DNA of 64,000 nt from Aedoeadaptatus ivorii (GCF_030815095.1 NZ_JAUSWF010000010.1:1-64000); one strand, 5' to 3'. Positions 49,821 to 59,181 are shown, counted from the stretch's first letter. The notes: generated from the letters alone by a model not told the origin. Program-made: numbers and translations.

Positions 49821-50918
49821 ATGAAGAAAAAATCGCTGTTTCTGGCCATGATCATGCTCTTTACATTTGTACTGGCGGCATGCGGCGGCGCAGAGAAAGC
49901 GGCCGATAACGGCAATGAAGGTACGAATGCAAATAAGACGGAAGCCGAAGGCAAGACCGACGGCGACGTAAAGGGTATGAAGATCGGCTTTGTCACCGAC
50001 GAAGGCGGCATCAACGACCAATCCTTTAACCAAGGCGTATGGGAAGGCTTGCAAAAGGCAAACGCCGACTTCGGATTCGACGTATCCTACCAAGAATCCA
50101 AGGAGGCGGGCGACTACGCACCCAATATCGAAACCCTGTTGGATGCCGGCAACGAAGTCATCGTAGCGGCTGGCTTCAACTTGGGCGATGCGATGTTGGA
50201 AGCGGCGGAAAATAACCCCGACGTTAACTTTGTCATCGTCGACTATACTTACGAAGACGGTCCGGACAACCTGACCGGTCTCGAATTTAAGGCGGAAGAA
50301 CCTTCCTTCCTCGTCGGCTATATCGCGGGGCTTACCAGCGAAACCAACAAAGTCGGCTTTGTTGGCGGACAAGAATCCACGTTGATTCAAACCTTTGAAT
50401 ACGGCTACAAAGCGGGCGTGGACCAAGCGGCCAAGGAAAAGGGCCAAGAGATCCAGTTCGTCAGCCAATACGTCGGCAACTTCTCCGATGCGGCCAAAGG
50501 CAAGAGCATCGCGACCAATATGTATCAACAGGGCGCCGACGTGGTATTCCACGCTTCCGGCGGTGCGGGCGACGGCGTAATCGAAGCCGCCAAGGACCAA
50601 GACAAATGGGCCATCGGCGTAGACCGCGACCAAAACGACATCGCACCGGACAATGTACTCACCTCCGCTATGAAGCGCGCAGACAGCGCCGTCTATAAGG
50701 TGCTCGAAGGCCTTTCCAAGGGCGAAGACTTCCCCGGCGGCGAAAACCTCAGCTTCGGCTTGAAGGACGGCGATACGGTCGACATCGCACCCACCAGCGA
50801 CAAGAATGTAAAACCGGAAATCCTCGCCAAGATCGACGCCTTAAAGGAAAAGATCGTATCCGGCGAAATCAAGGTGCCGAGCTCCAAGGAAGAATACGAA
50901 ACATTTGAAGCAAAATAA
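49821..50918 (+). CDS. BMP-family nucleoside-binding lipoprotein
   Basis: 365 residues. Signal peptide with lipobox LAACGG (cysteine near 20), an acidic and Asn-rich linker, then a BMP/PnrA domain: MKIGFVTDEGGINDQSFNQGVWEGL near 54-78, the GNEVIVAAGFNLGDAM segment near 110 and HASGGAGDGVIEAA near 244. Members bind purine nucleosides or related ligands for ABC import. Codons here are highly biased, in line with strong expression. A terminator and a second promoter separate it from the ATPase and permease genes that follow. Confidence 0.93.
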   Translation: MKKKSLFLAMIMLFTFVLAACGGAEKAADNGNEGTNANKTEAEGKTDGDVKGMKIGFVTDEGGINDQSFNQGVWEGLQKANADFGFDVSYQESKEAGDYAPNIETLLDAGNEVIVAAGFNLGDAMLEAAENNPDVNFVIVDYTYEDGPDNLTGLEFKAEEPSFLVGYIAGLTSETNKVGFVGGQESTLIQTFEYGYKAGVDQAAKEKGQEIQFVSQYVGNFSDAAKGKSIATNMYQQGADVVFHASGGAGDGVIEAAKDQDKWAIGVDRDQNDIAPDNVLTSAMKRADSAVYKVLEGLSKGEDFPGGENLSFGLKDGDTVDIAPTSDKNVKPEILAKIDALKEKIVSGEIKVPSSKEEYETFEAK

Positions 50919-50930
50919 ATTTGATCTCGC

Positions 50931-50957
50931 GGGAGAGGCGAAATGCCTCTCCTTTTT
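50931..50957 (+). terminator. Terminator after the BMP lipoprotein gene
   Basis: GGAGAGGC pairs with GCCTCTCC across GAAAT, followed by five T; probably leaky, to give more binding protein than transporter. Confidence 0.88.
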
Positions 50958-50966
50958 GTTTGCGCC

Positions 50967-50995
50967 TTTAGAAAAGCGGGGGGATAGTGTATAAT
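50967..50995 (+). promoter_or_regulatory. Promoter of the nucleoside ABC ATPase/permease genes
   Basis: TTTAGA at 50967-50972 and TATAAT at 50990-50995 have a 17-base spacer, 28 bases before the ATPase start. Confidence 0.6.
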
Positions 50996-51022
50996 AAAAC
51001 GAGTATATTAAGGGGGATAACG

Positions 51023-52552
51023 ATGGTTGAAAGACAAAATGCGCCCGCCGTGGAGATGCGTGGAATCACCAAGAAATTCGGTGACTTCGTGGCGAACGAC
51101 ACGATCGATCTCGTCGTCGAAAAAGGGGAGATCCACGCACTCTTAGGTGAAAACGGCGCGGGCAAGAGTACGCTGATGAACGTACTCTACGGTTTATATG
51201 CGCCCACGGAAGGCGCGATTCGGATCCACGGAAAGTCCGTGGATTTTCGCGGTCCCAAGGACGCCATCGAGGCGGGTTTGGGGATGGTGCACCAGCACTT
51301 TATGCTGTTCGAGCCCTTTACCGTGGTAGAAAATATTATTTTGGGAGAAGAACCCACAAAAGGCGTCGTGCTGGACAAAGAAGAAGCGCGTAGACGCGTG
51401 ATGGAGCTTTCCGATCGCTACGGCCTCAAGATCGACCCGGACGATCGCATCGAAAACATTTCGGTGGGTATGCAGCAGCGGGTCGAGATCCTAAAAGCGC
51501 TTTATCGCGATGCGGACATATTGATCTTCGACGAACCCACGGCGGTACTTACGCCCCAGGAGATCGAGGAGCTGATTAAAATCCTGCGCTCCCTCGCCGA
51601 AGAAGGAAAAAGCATTATCATCATCACCCACAAATTGGGCGAGATCAAAGCGTTGGCGGAGCGTTGCACGATCATTCGTCGGGGCAAGTGGATCGACACG
51701 GTGGATGTGGCGTCGACCTCCGAAGAAGCACTGGCAGAAAAGATGGTCGGCCGCGAGATCGCCTTTTCGGTCTATAAAAAGCCCATGCAGTTGGGCGAGG
51801 AGTTCCTCAAGGTGGAAGGCCTTCGCGTCAAGGATTTTCGCGGCGTGGAAAAACTCCGCGGCTTGAATCTCGAAGTCCGAAAGGGCGAGATCTTCGGCAT
51901 CGCGGGCGTCGACGGCAACGGCCAATCGGAGTTGTTGGAGGCGCTTACGGGTTTACGACCCATTGAGGGCGGAAAGATTTTCATCGGCGGCAAGGATATG
52001 ACGCAAAAGTCACCCAAGGAGATCCGCGATGCGGGCATGAACAACATTCCCGAAGACAGAAACAAGCGGGGCCTGGTGTAGGAATTTAGCGTGGCGGAAA
52101 ATATGATCCTTCACCGCTTCCACGAGATGCCCTATGCCAAGGGCGGCATCTTGCAGGATGAAGCCATCCGTACCCATGCACAAGGGCTGATGGAATCGTA
52201 CGACATTCGGCCGCGGCGCAGCGATTATCTGGCGGGAGAACTTTCCGGCGGGAATCAGCAAAAGGTCATCTTGGCGCGCGAGATCGACGACGATCCCGAA
52301 ATCCTGATCGCAGCGCAGCCGACGCGGGGTCTCGACGTGGGCGCAATCGAATACATTCACAAATTCCTGGTGGAACAACGGGACCGCGGCAAGGCGGTGC
52401 TGTTGGTGAGCTTCGAATTGGAGGAAGTCATGAGTCTTTCCGATCGCATCGGAATTTTATATGAGGGACAGATCACCAAGATCTTCCGAGACGGGGAGGC
52501 CGACGAAAAGGAATTGGGCTACTATATGGCGGGAGGTAAAGACCATGAATAA
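51023..52552 (+). pseudogene. Nucleoside ABC transporter ATPase (NupO-like), interrupted by in-frame TAG
   Basis: A double-ATPase subunit of the BMP/NupO type, about 509 codons, ATG at 51023 after AGGGGG. The first ATPase has GENGAGKST near 41, ISVGMQQR and LIFDEPTAVLTPQE. The second has GVDGNGQSELLEAL before, and LSGGNQQKVILARE, LIAAQPTRGLDVG after, an in-frame TAG at 52079-52081 (...RNKRGLV-stop-EFSVAEN...). Relatives have a sense codon here, commonly leucine, so one substitution (TTG to TAG) explains it. A GTG at 52091 could restart the C-terminal 153 residues. The reading frame is otherwise intact, so this is a recent mutation, a split gene, readthrough or a sequencing error. Confidence 0.8.
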
Positions 52553-53657
52553 GCGTATGCTCTACTACACGCTGATGTCCGTCGCCCTGGGCCTTTTGGT
52601 GGGAGCGATTATCTTGCTTGCCGTGGACGTAAACCCCATAGAAGCGTATAAGGTCATGATTTTGGGCGCCTTCGGCCGTCCCAAGTATCTGTCTTGGACC
52701 ATCGTCGAGGCGGTGCCGATCATCCTTACGGGGATCGCCGTCGCCTTCGCCTTTCGCACCGGCATCTTTAATATCGGGGCGGAAGGACAGTTTATCGTCG
52801 GGAGTTTGGGCGCCATTATGGTGGGCGCGGCGGTCGAGATGCCGCCGGTGATCCACGCCGTCGTCGCCATACTCGCAGGGGTCGCCTTCGGCGCGCTTTG
52901 GGGCGCGATTGTCGGCATCTGCAAGGCAAAGCGGGGCGTCAACGAGGTCATCTCCTCGATTATGTTGAACTGGATCGCCTTCTACCTGAGCAACTATATG
53001 CTCACCAAGGCATTTCTCAGAAAGCCCGACAGCAACTATTCCTTCGACATTCACCCGTCGGCGGGGATTCGCATTTTGGGCGAGTGGAAGCGCTCCGGCG
53101 CCGGGCGCGCCTTTTTGCGCGAACACGAAATCCTCAAGGACATCTTGAACCCGCCGGTTCACTGGGGTATTTTGCTTGCCATCGTCGTCGCCATTGCAGT
53201 GTGGTTTATTTTAAAGAAAACCAGCTTGGGCTACGAATTGAAGGCGGTGGGCTACAATAAATTTGCCGCGGAATATGGCGGCATCAATATCTCTAAGAAC
53301 GTCATGATTTCCATGGCCGTTTCCGGCGCCATCGCCGGGCTCGCCGGCGCCGTGCAGGTGCTCGGCGTACAGGGTAATATCGGCCTGTTGGCGGCACAAC
53401 AGGGCTACGGATTTAACGGCATCGCGGTCAGTTTGATCGCCGCCAATCATCCCATCGCCTGTATTCCTGCGGGCATTCTCTTTGCCGCCCTCAGTTACGG
53501 CGGCGGGAAGCTAAATTCCGCCATGAAGACGCCTTCGGAGATTATCAATATCGTCATCGGCATTATCGTGTTGTTTATCGCCATGCCGCGCTTTATGGAC
53601 TGGATCCGCAACAAATTTGCCGCGAAGAAACAAGGGGGAGGGGAAACCATTGAATAA
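52545..53657 (+). CDS. Nucleoside ABC transporter permease (NupP-like)
   Basis: 370 residues from the ATG at 52545, which overlaps the end of the ATPase gene and follows GGGAGG. About eight to ten membrane segments of the BPD_transp_2 type: VEAVPIILTGIAVAFAFRTG near 47, FNIGAEGQFIVGSLGA near 68-83, and GYNKFAAEYGGINISKN near 236. With the following gene it forms the channel for nucleosides brought by the BMP lipoprotein. Confidence 0.92.
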   Translation: MNKRMLYYTLMSVALGLLVGAIILLAVDVNPIEAYKVMILGAFGRPKYLSWTIVEAVPIILTGIAVAFAFRTGIFNIGAEGQFIVGSLGAIMVGAAVEMPPVIHAVVAILAGVAFGALWGAIVGICKAKRGVNEVISSIMLNWIAFYLSNYMLTKAFLRKPDSNYSFDIHPSAGIRILGEWKRSGAGRAFLREHEILKDILNPPVHWGILLAIVVAIAVWFILKKTSLGYELKAVGYNKFAAEYGGINISKNVMISMAVSGAIAGLAGAVQVLGVQGNIGLLAAQQGYGFNGIAVSLIAANHPIACIPAGILFAALSYGGGKLNSAMKTPSEIINIVIGIIVLFIAMPRFMDWIRNKFAAKKQGGGETIE

Positions 53658-54591
53658 CACAATACTGTTAAGCATCGCCGGGGTGCTGGGCATCACCTTG
53701 CTCTACGCCGCTCCCTTGATTTATGCGGCCATGGGCGGCATCGTCAGCGAAAACACCGGCGTCGTCAATATCGGACTCGAAGGCATGATGACCATCGGCG
53801 CCCTGGTGGGCGCAACGGTCGGATTTTATCTGGGAAACCCCTGGCTCGCCTTTATCGCCGGCGGATTGGGGGGCATGGCCATTGCGCTCCTACACGGCGT
53901 GGCGACGATCCACTTCGGCGCCGACCACGTGGTGAGCGGTACCGCCATCAACTTGCTGGGGCCGGGCCTTTCGATTTTCCTCGCCCGCCTGTTTTTCGAC
54001 GGGGCGGCGATGACTCAACCCATCCCCCTCGGCAACAAGATGCCCCGGGTATTTTCCGGCGTCTTTAAGGGCGGCACCGTGGGCAATATTATCTTTAACC
54101 AATATATCACCGTATATATCGCCATCGCCTTGGTCGCCGTGGTTTACTTCGTCCTCTACAAGACCAAATTGGGACTGCGCCTTCGGGCGGTGGGCGAACA
54201 CCCGCACGCCGCCGAGACCCTGGGTGTCGATGTGTATAAGATGAAATACATCGGCGTATTGACCTCGGGATTTTTGGCGGGCCTGGGCGGTGCGAGCCTG
54301 AGTCTCGCCGTGGTGGCGAACTTCCGCGAGACCCTCATTTCGGGCCAAGGCTTTATCGCCCTTGCGGCGGTCATTTTCGGCGGCTGGAAGCCTCACACCA
54401 CGCTGCTCGCGTGCCTCCTTTTCGGGGCGGCGGAAGGCCTGGTGGTCTATCTGGGTTCGACCTCCCTTTCGGTGGCGCCGGACCTCTTGAATATGCTCCC
54501 GTATGTCATCACCATGGTCGCCATGATCGCCTTCGTAGGCGAGGCACGTGGACCGTCGGCAAACGGGTTGCCCTACAAGCGAAACAAATAA
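53650..54591 (+). CDS. Nucleoside ABC transporter permease (NupQ-like)
   Basis: 313 residues, TTG start at 53650 (MNNTILLSIAGV) overlapping the previous gene by eight bases, preceded by GGGGGAGGGG. Membrane protein of the BPD_transp_2 type with GIVSENTGVVNIGLEGMMTIGA near 30-51 and the EAA-like GEHPHAAETLGVDVYKMKY near 184. It is the last gene of the operon. Confidence 0.93.
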   Translation: MNNTILLSIAGVLGITLLYAAPLIYAAMGGIVSENTGVVNIGLEGMMTIGALVGATVGFYLGNPWLAFIAGGLGGMAIALLHGVATIHFGADHVVSGTAINLLGPGLSIFLARLFFDGAAMTQPIPLGNKMPRVFSGVFKGGTVGNIIFNQYITVYIAIALVAVVYFVLYKTKLGLRLRAVGEHPHAAETLGVDVYKMKYIGVLTSGFLAGLGGASLSLAVVANFRETLISGQGFIALAAVIFGGWKPHTTLLACLLFGAAEGLVVYLGSTSLSVAPDLLNMLPYVITMVAMIAFVGEARGPSANGLPYKRNK

Positions 54592-54597
54592 ATGGTT

Positions 54598-54634
54598 GAT
54601 GTGCAGACAAATGCGTCTGCGCATCTTTTTTTTT
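54598..54634 (+). terminator. Terminator of the nucleoside ABC operon
   Basis: GATG-TGCAGAC pairs with GTCTGC-GCATC around a short loop, followed by nine T. Confidence 0.88.
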
Positions 54635-54724
54635 GCTCTCCTTTGCGATATCCTAGAATAGGAATAATTGTCGATTCAAAACGATCGGCAGCCGTCAAAT
54701 ACATATAAAAAGTACGGAGGAAAG

Positions 54725-55930
54725 ATGAATCGCAATCGATTGGAAAATGTTATGCTCGTCATACTGGGCACAGACATCAACGCATACGGCATCGCCCGCA
54801 GCTGTCATTCTCATTACGAAAAGACCTCTCATGCCTTCGGCTACAAGGCGCTCGTCGAGACGGCAAACAGCCGCATTGTAACGCCGCATATCGTCGAGGG
54901 TTTTTATCGCGACGAGGTATTTACCCGCACGCTCCTCGACTTCGCCGCGGCGCATCCCGACAAGGAGAAAGTGCTCGTGCCCTGTTCGGATCTCTATGCG
55001 GAGCTGATGAGCCGCAATGCCGAAGTCTTACAAGGCGCCTATCGCTTTCGCATCGTAGAGGAGGCGCTGCGCCGAAAACTGGAAGATAAAATCGACTTTT
55101 ACCATATGTGTGAAACCTACGGGCTCGAATATCCCGATACCCATGTATTGGATGCGGAATACGCGGATTTTGATTTTGAGGGCTTGGAGTATCCCATTGC
55201 AGTAAAGCCCAATGACAGCATTGGGTATGCCATGATCGATTTTCCCCATAAAAAAAAGGCCTACACCATACATACGCCGCAGGCGGCGCGGACGGTGATG
55301 GCACAGATCTACGGCGCCGGTTATAAGGGAGCCATGATCCTCCAGGACTTTATCCCGGGGGATCAAAGTGAAATGGCAGTGCTCAACACCTATTCCGACG
55401 GCGAGGGACGCGTGCGCATGATGTGCTACGGCAAATGCCTCTTAGACGAGGTGCTGCCCTTAAATATCGGCAACTACAATGCCCTCGTTACCGAAGACAA
55501 TCCGGAAGTCTACGACCGGTATCAAAAGTTTTTGGAGGCGATCGGCTATAAAGGCTACGGCAATTTCGATTTAAAGCGAGACCCCCGCGATGGGAGATTT
55601 AAGGTTTTCGAAATGAACCTGCGACCGGGTCGTTCCAGCTTTTATATGGAAGCCGGCGGGCTCAATTATATCAGCTATCTCTTAAACGATGTGCTCGACG
55701 GCGGCTTAGAAGGTTGTCACCGCCATACAGCGCGAGGGCTGTGGCTCTATGTCGATCCCTATGTATTAAAAAAATACGCCTCTCCCGGAGACCGGGCGTA
55801 TGCAAAAGAATTGTTAAAGGACGGCTATGCATTTACCCAGTGGTATGAGAACGATCGCTCGCCGGCGAGGCTACTTCAATACTGGCGCCGCCGCCTCTCT
55901 ACCGTTAAATACTACCGTATCTACGGTTAG
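54725..55930 (+). CDS. ATP-grasp carboxylate-amine ligase, probable D-aspartate/D-glutamate ligase
   Basis: 401 residues from the ATG at 54725, after CGGAGG. An N-terminal Rossmann-like region (about 10-115) precedes the ATP-grasp domain, with YPIAVKPND near 156-164, GAMILQDFIPGDQSEMAV near 203-220 and the metal-binding FEMNLRPGRSSFYME near 296-310. It resembles Aslfm-type D-aspartate ligases, which add D-Asp (or D-Glu) to the lysine/ornithine of peptidoglycan precursors. The convergent racemase gene, whose end overlaps this one by 60 bases, would supply the D-amino acid. The substrate is inferred. Confidence 0.82.
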   Translation: MNRNRLENVMLVILGTDINAYGIARSCHSHYEKTSHAFGYKALVETANSRIVTPHIVEGFYRDEVFTRTLLDFAAAHPDKEKVLVPCSDLYAELMSRNAEVLQGAYRFRIVEEALRRKLEDKIDFYHMCETYGLEYPDTHVLDAEYADFDFEGLEYPIAVKPNDSIGYAMIDFPHKKKAYTIHTPQAARTVMAQIYGAGYKGAMILQDFIPGDQSEMAVLNTYSDGEGRVRMMCYGKCLLDEVLPLNIGNYNALVTEDNPEVYDRYQKFLEAIGYKGYGNFDLKRDPRDGRFKVFEMNLRPGRSSFYMEAGGLNYISYLLNDVLDGGLEGCHRHTARGLWLYVDPYVLKKYASPGDRAYAKELLKDGYAFTQWYENDRSPARLLQYWRRRLSTVKYYRIYG

Positions 55931-56638
55931 GGGATCGGGCCTTTTGGACTTGCCCGAAAGATCGATGCTCTTTTCGGCGAGGGTCGTAAGCGAATCGACG
56001 CAGAAGCGGGGATCGACGATGCCCGCACGATATAAGATAGAAAGCTCCGTACAGCCCAATAGAATGCTGTCGGCGTCTTTTTGTCGAAAGTAGGAAACCA
56101 CCTCGGCGACTGAATCGGGGCGACACTTGCCCGTCGCCTTTAAGTCGGTATAGATGATCTCCATCACCTTTTGCTGCATTGTTTGATCGGGGAGGACATA
56201 CGCGATCCCTCGACGCGACAGGGCATCTTGATACAGACCCGAGCGGAGATTGCCCGTGGTGGCCATAATGCCTATGGTTTCGGCGGCGCGTTCTGCCACG
56301 GCATCGGCGGCGGTCTCGATCAAATTGACAATGGGCACCGATACGGAAGCGGCGAGCGCATCGTAAAAGCAGTGGGCGCTGTTACAAAGCAATACGATGG
56401 CATCCGCCCCGGCCTTTTCCAGAATTTTTACATCGCGCAAAAGATATGGCAGGGGACTTTCCTCGCTTTCGCCCAGTATGTATGCGGTGCGATCGGGGGT
56501 CGAAGCGGTAGAGGTAATCACCATATCGGGATAGTCCTGGTCGCAGTGGGCATCGGTAAGCGAGAGGACGATCGTCTGAAACTGCGCGGTCACCAGCGGG
56601 CCGAGGCCGCCCAGTACGCCGATGGTATGTTGGGACAT
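55871..56638 (-). CDS. Aspartate/glutamate racemase family protein
   Basis: 255 residues. Start at the ATG at 56638, eight bases after AAAGGAAG. Cofactor-independent Asp/Glu racemase fold: GVLGGLGPLVTAQF at 8-21, first catalytic cysteine in LLCNSAHCFYDAL near 82, and second in LLGCTELSILY near 193. The pattern fits aspartate racemase (RacD/RacX-like) rather than essential MurI. It would make D-Asp (or D-Glu) for the ATP-grasp ligase whose gene converges on it with a 60-base overlap. Confidence 0.9.
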   Translation of the reverse strand: MSQHTIGVLGGLGPLVTAQFQTIVLSLTDAHCDQDYPDMVITSTASTPDRTAYILGESEESPLPYLLRDVKILEKAGADAIVLLCNSAHCFYDALAASVSVPIVNLIETAADAVAERAAETIGIMATTGNLRSGLYQDALSRRGIAYVLPDQTMQQKVMEIIYTDLKATGKCRPDSVAEVVSYFRQKDADSILLGCTELSILYRAGIVDPRFCVDSLTTLAEKSIDLSGKSKRPDPLTVDTVVFNGREAAAPVLK

Positions 56639-56921
56639 AAGATACACTTCCTTTCATAGATATTTTTCATACTATCGCAGATAGAAAGCATATGCAAGAA
56701 GATTGGCCCTTGAAAGCCGAAAACAGCGCGATACCCGGTAGCATCGGCCGATCACGACGGCCTTGCAATAGGCGGGAAAAAGAGAATCGCTTCGTTTTGC
56801 CGAATCTTAGAGATTATGACGCCGCCATGTTTGGAATTTTACCCGGATTGTACACGACGGGAGCGGTATTTCAGGTAAAATAGAAGGGAACATAGGATCG
56901 TGGCGTCGAAACGAGGTTTTC

Positions 56922-57536
56922 ATGATAAAGAATTGGATTCGAAATCCCCATGTAAAAAAATCGATCAATATAGCGAGCTGGGTGGCGACGGGTCTGTTTT
57001 TGTTGTGGATGTGGAGAGCGGGCCTTTTGACCGACGAAAACAAGATCCGCGCGGCGCTCGAGGCATCGGGTGCATTCGCCCCATTGGTCTTTATCGCGAT
57101 TCAGGCGATACAGGTCGTCATCCCCATCCTGCCCGGGGCGGTGGGCTGCGTCTTCGGCGTGGTCTTCTTCGGCTCGCTAAAGGGATTCTTATACAATTAC
57201 ATCGGCATCTGCCTAGGCTCCATCGCGGCGTTTTACCTCTCCCGGCGCTACGGTTCGGCGTTCGCCAGACAGATGGCGGGGGGAAAGACCTTCGAAAAGT
57301 ATTTGCACTATCTCGACGATACCTCGCGATTCGAGAAGGTCCTCGCCTTTCTCATCTTCTTTCCGTTTGCGCCCGACGACATCCTCTGCTATGTGGCGGG
57401 CTTAAGTCGCATTCGCTTCGAACGGTTTACGACGATAATTCTGTTGGGTAAACCCTTTGCCATCTGGTCCTACACCATGGGCATGGTTTATCTCATCAAT
57501 GTGGCAACAAAGGTGGCGGGAAAGATCATACTATGA
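56922..57536 (+). CDS. VTT-domain (TVP38/TMEM64, DedA-like) membrane protein
   Basis: 204 residues, about five to six membrane segments. The VTT core is PILPGAVGCVFGVVFFGSLKGFLYNYIG near 68-95 and FPFAPDDILCYVAGLSRI near 146-163. Members move lipids or maintain membrane homeostasis. The start codon of the following glycosyltransferase overlaps its stop (ATGA), so both may serve membrane glycolipid metabolism. A 283-base region without a gene lies upstream; I see no feature in it beyond a weak -10-like TAAAAT near 56876. Confidence 0.88.
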   Translation: MIKNWIRNPHVKKSINIASWVATGLFLLWMWRAGLLTDENKIRAALEASGAFAPLVFIAIQAIQVVIPILPGAVGCVFGVVFFGSLKGFLYNYIGICLGSIAAFYLSRRYGSAFARQMAGGKTFEKYLHYLDDTSRFEKVLAFLIFFPFAPDDILCYVAGLSRIRFERFTTIILLGKPFAIWSYTMGMVYLINVATKVAGKIIL

Positions 57537-58534
57537 AAGTCTATATTTACTCGCAGTTTCAAAAGTGGATCGCAACCAGCGGCATCGGCCGGGCGGGTAT
57601 TCACCAAAAGTGGTGCCTTACCCTGGCGGGCGCTCGGGTGGTAGACAATTACAAGGACGCGGACGTGGTGCATATCAACACGATTTTTCCCGGTACGCCC
57701 TTTATGGCACATCGGGCGAGAAAAGCCGGAAAGAAAGTGGTCCTCCACGCCCATTCCACCGAAGAAGATTTCCGCAATTCCTTTAAGGGATCCAATCAAA
57801 TCGCCCCCTATTTCGGAAAATGGATCCGGTACTTATACGAACAGGGAGATGTGGTCGTCACCCCTTCCGCCTACTCCAAGCGGCTCTTAGAAGAAGACGG
57901 GGTCGATAAGGATATTTACGTACTCAGCAACGGCATCGATCTCGATTTTTATACCGCCAAGGGCGATGAGCGCAACCGGTTCCGAAAACTCTACGGCTAT
58001 GGGCCCGAGGATAAGGTTATTATGTCGGTGGGCCTGTGGATCGAGCGAAAGGGGATTTTGGATTTTATCGAATTGGCAAAGTCCATGCCCGAATACCGCT
58101 TTATCTGGTTCGGAAAGACCAGCCCGAGCCTGATCCCCGCCAAGGTCGCCCGTGCCATCGAACAGGCGCCCTCGAACCTTCGCTTTCCGGGCTACGTATC
58201 CCGCGAGGCGCTGCGCGATGCGTACTTCGGCGCGGATCTGTTCTTATTCCCTTCCTACGAAGAGACCGAAGGCATCGTCGTCCTCGAGGCATTGGCTTCG
58301 AAAATCCCCGTGCTCCTCAGAAACATCCCCGTCTACAAAGGCTGGCTCACCCAGGGCCGCGACGTACATATGGCGCGCTCCCACGACGAATTCGCCGAGA
58401 AGGCAAAAAAGATTTTGTCCGGTGAGATGCAGGATTTGCGAGAAAACGGGTATAAAGTTGCCCAGTCCCGTTCTTTCGAGAGCATCGGAAAGCGGCTGGT
58501 GGATATTTATCAAAGCATCGACGCAAATATGTAA
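57533..58534 (+). CDS. GT4-type glycosyltransferase, possibly glycolipid synthase
   Basis: 333 residues, GT-B fold. Acceptor-side N-terminal domain (about 1-155) with VVLHAHSTEEDF near 69, donor-side domain with SVGLWIERKGILDFIELAK near 163 and the family E-x7-E signature in FPSYEETEGIVVLEALASKIPVL near 239-261. It resembles Bacillota diacylglycerol glucosyltransferases. Coupled to the VTT protein gene; sugar and acceptor are inferred only. Confidence 0.85.
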   Translation: MKVYIYSQFQKWIATSGIGRAGIHQKWCLTLAGARVVDNYKDADVVHINTIFPGTPFMAHRARKAGKKVVLHAHSTEEDFRNSFKGSNQIAPYFGKWIRYLYEQGDVVVTPSAYSKRLLEEDGVDKDIYVLSNGIDLDFYTAKGDERNRFRKLYGYGPEDKVIMSVGLWIERKGILDFIELAKSMPEYRFIWFGKTSPSLIPAKVARAIEQAPSNLRFPGYVSREALRDAYFGADLFLFPSYEETEGIVVLEALASKIPVLLRNIPVYKGWLTQGRDVHMARSHDEFAEKAKKILSGEMQDLRENGYKVAQSRSFESIGKRLVDIYQSIDANM

Positions 58535-58544
58535 AGGAGACACC

Positions 58545-58964
58545 ATGGAATACAAAGTGTATGGAGACGATATCGTCCTGCGCCTGGATCCGGGCGATAA
58601 AATCGCAGAGAGCCTCTTGGTATTGGCAGAGAAAGAAAACATTCAGGCGGCATCGGTCGTGGGCCTCGGCGCCACAGACGACGTAAAGTTCGGCATCATG
58701 GACCTAAACGCCAAAGAATATACCGAAATGCATCTGAAAAAGCCCATGGAAATCACCATGTTTATGGGCAATTTGACGAGAAAAGACGGCGAGGCCTATC
58801 TCCACAGCCATATCAATCTGGGAGATGTAGAGGGCAATGTTTTCGGCGGCCACTTCCACGAGGGCGTTATCTCCGTCACCGCGGAACTCTTTATCCACAC
58901 CGTCGGCGGCACCGTGGAGCGCGTGTTTGACGAAAAGAGCGGCGTCAACAAGATGGTATTTTGA
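58545..58964 (+). CDS. PPC/DUF296 domain protein
   Basis: 139 residues from the ATG at 58545 (AAAGGAGA before it). Single PPC/DUF296 fold: VVGLGATDDVKFGIMDLN near 41, LHSHINLGDVEGNVFGGHF near 87-105 with clustered histidines that could bind a metal. Bacterial members are called DNA-binding by homology to plant AT-hook proteins, but no DNA-binding segment is seen here, so the role is open. Confidence 0.9.
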   Translation: MEYKVYGDDIVLRLDPGDKIAESLLVLAEKENIQAASVVGLGATDDVKFGIMDLNAKEYTEMHLKKPMEITMFMGNLTRKDGEAYLHSHINLGDVEGNVFGGHFHEGVISVTAELFIHTVGGTVERVFDEKSGVNKMVF

Positions 58965-58978
58965 TCGATTGAGAACGA

Positions 58979-59002
58979 GAGAGCCCGAGAGGGCTCTTTT
59001 TT
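58979..59002 (+). terminator. Terminator after the PPC gene
   Basis: AGAGCC pairs with GGCTCT across a CGAGA loop region, followed by T to 59002. Confidence 0.85.
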
Positions 59003-59095
59003 GATGCCTGCATACGAAAACAGCCCTTTCTATGCCATCGCCGAGCGAGAAATTCTGTATTTCTTTCTTATATGTAAGTGGGAAGATAAAATCTG

Positions 59096-59123
59096 TGTTA
59101 AAATCAGACTAGTTAGCGAACTA
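59096..59123 (+). promoter_or_regulatory. Extended -10 promoter and dyad before the hyd maturation operon
   Basis: TGT-TAAAAT (59096-59104) forms an extended -10 element. A perfect dyad TAGTT-AGCG-AACTA at 59110-59123 lies at the expected transcription start and could be an operator. Confidence 0.4.
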
Positions 59124-59181
59124 TCAATGTACCTTTGTTTTCGAGGTTCGTCCTTGAAGCCGAGGGAGGAGGTTTAGGAAT

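Noticed and set aside
51023..52552. Genome-wide recoding of TAG (for example pyrrolysine)
   Set aside because: TAG ends normal genes in this window, such as ribD at 18025-18027, ribE at 18645-18647 and pit at 23257-23259, so a local mutation is simpler.
56692..56883. 63-codon ORF between the racemase and VTT genes
   Set aside because: No ribosome binding site and no recognisable domain; probably chance.
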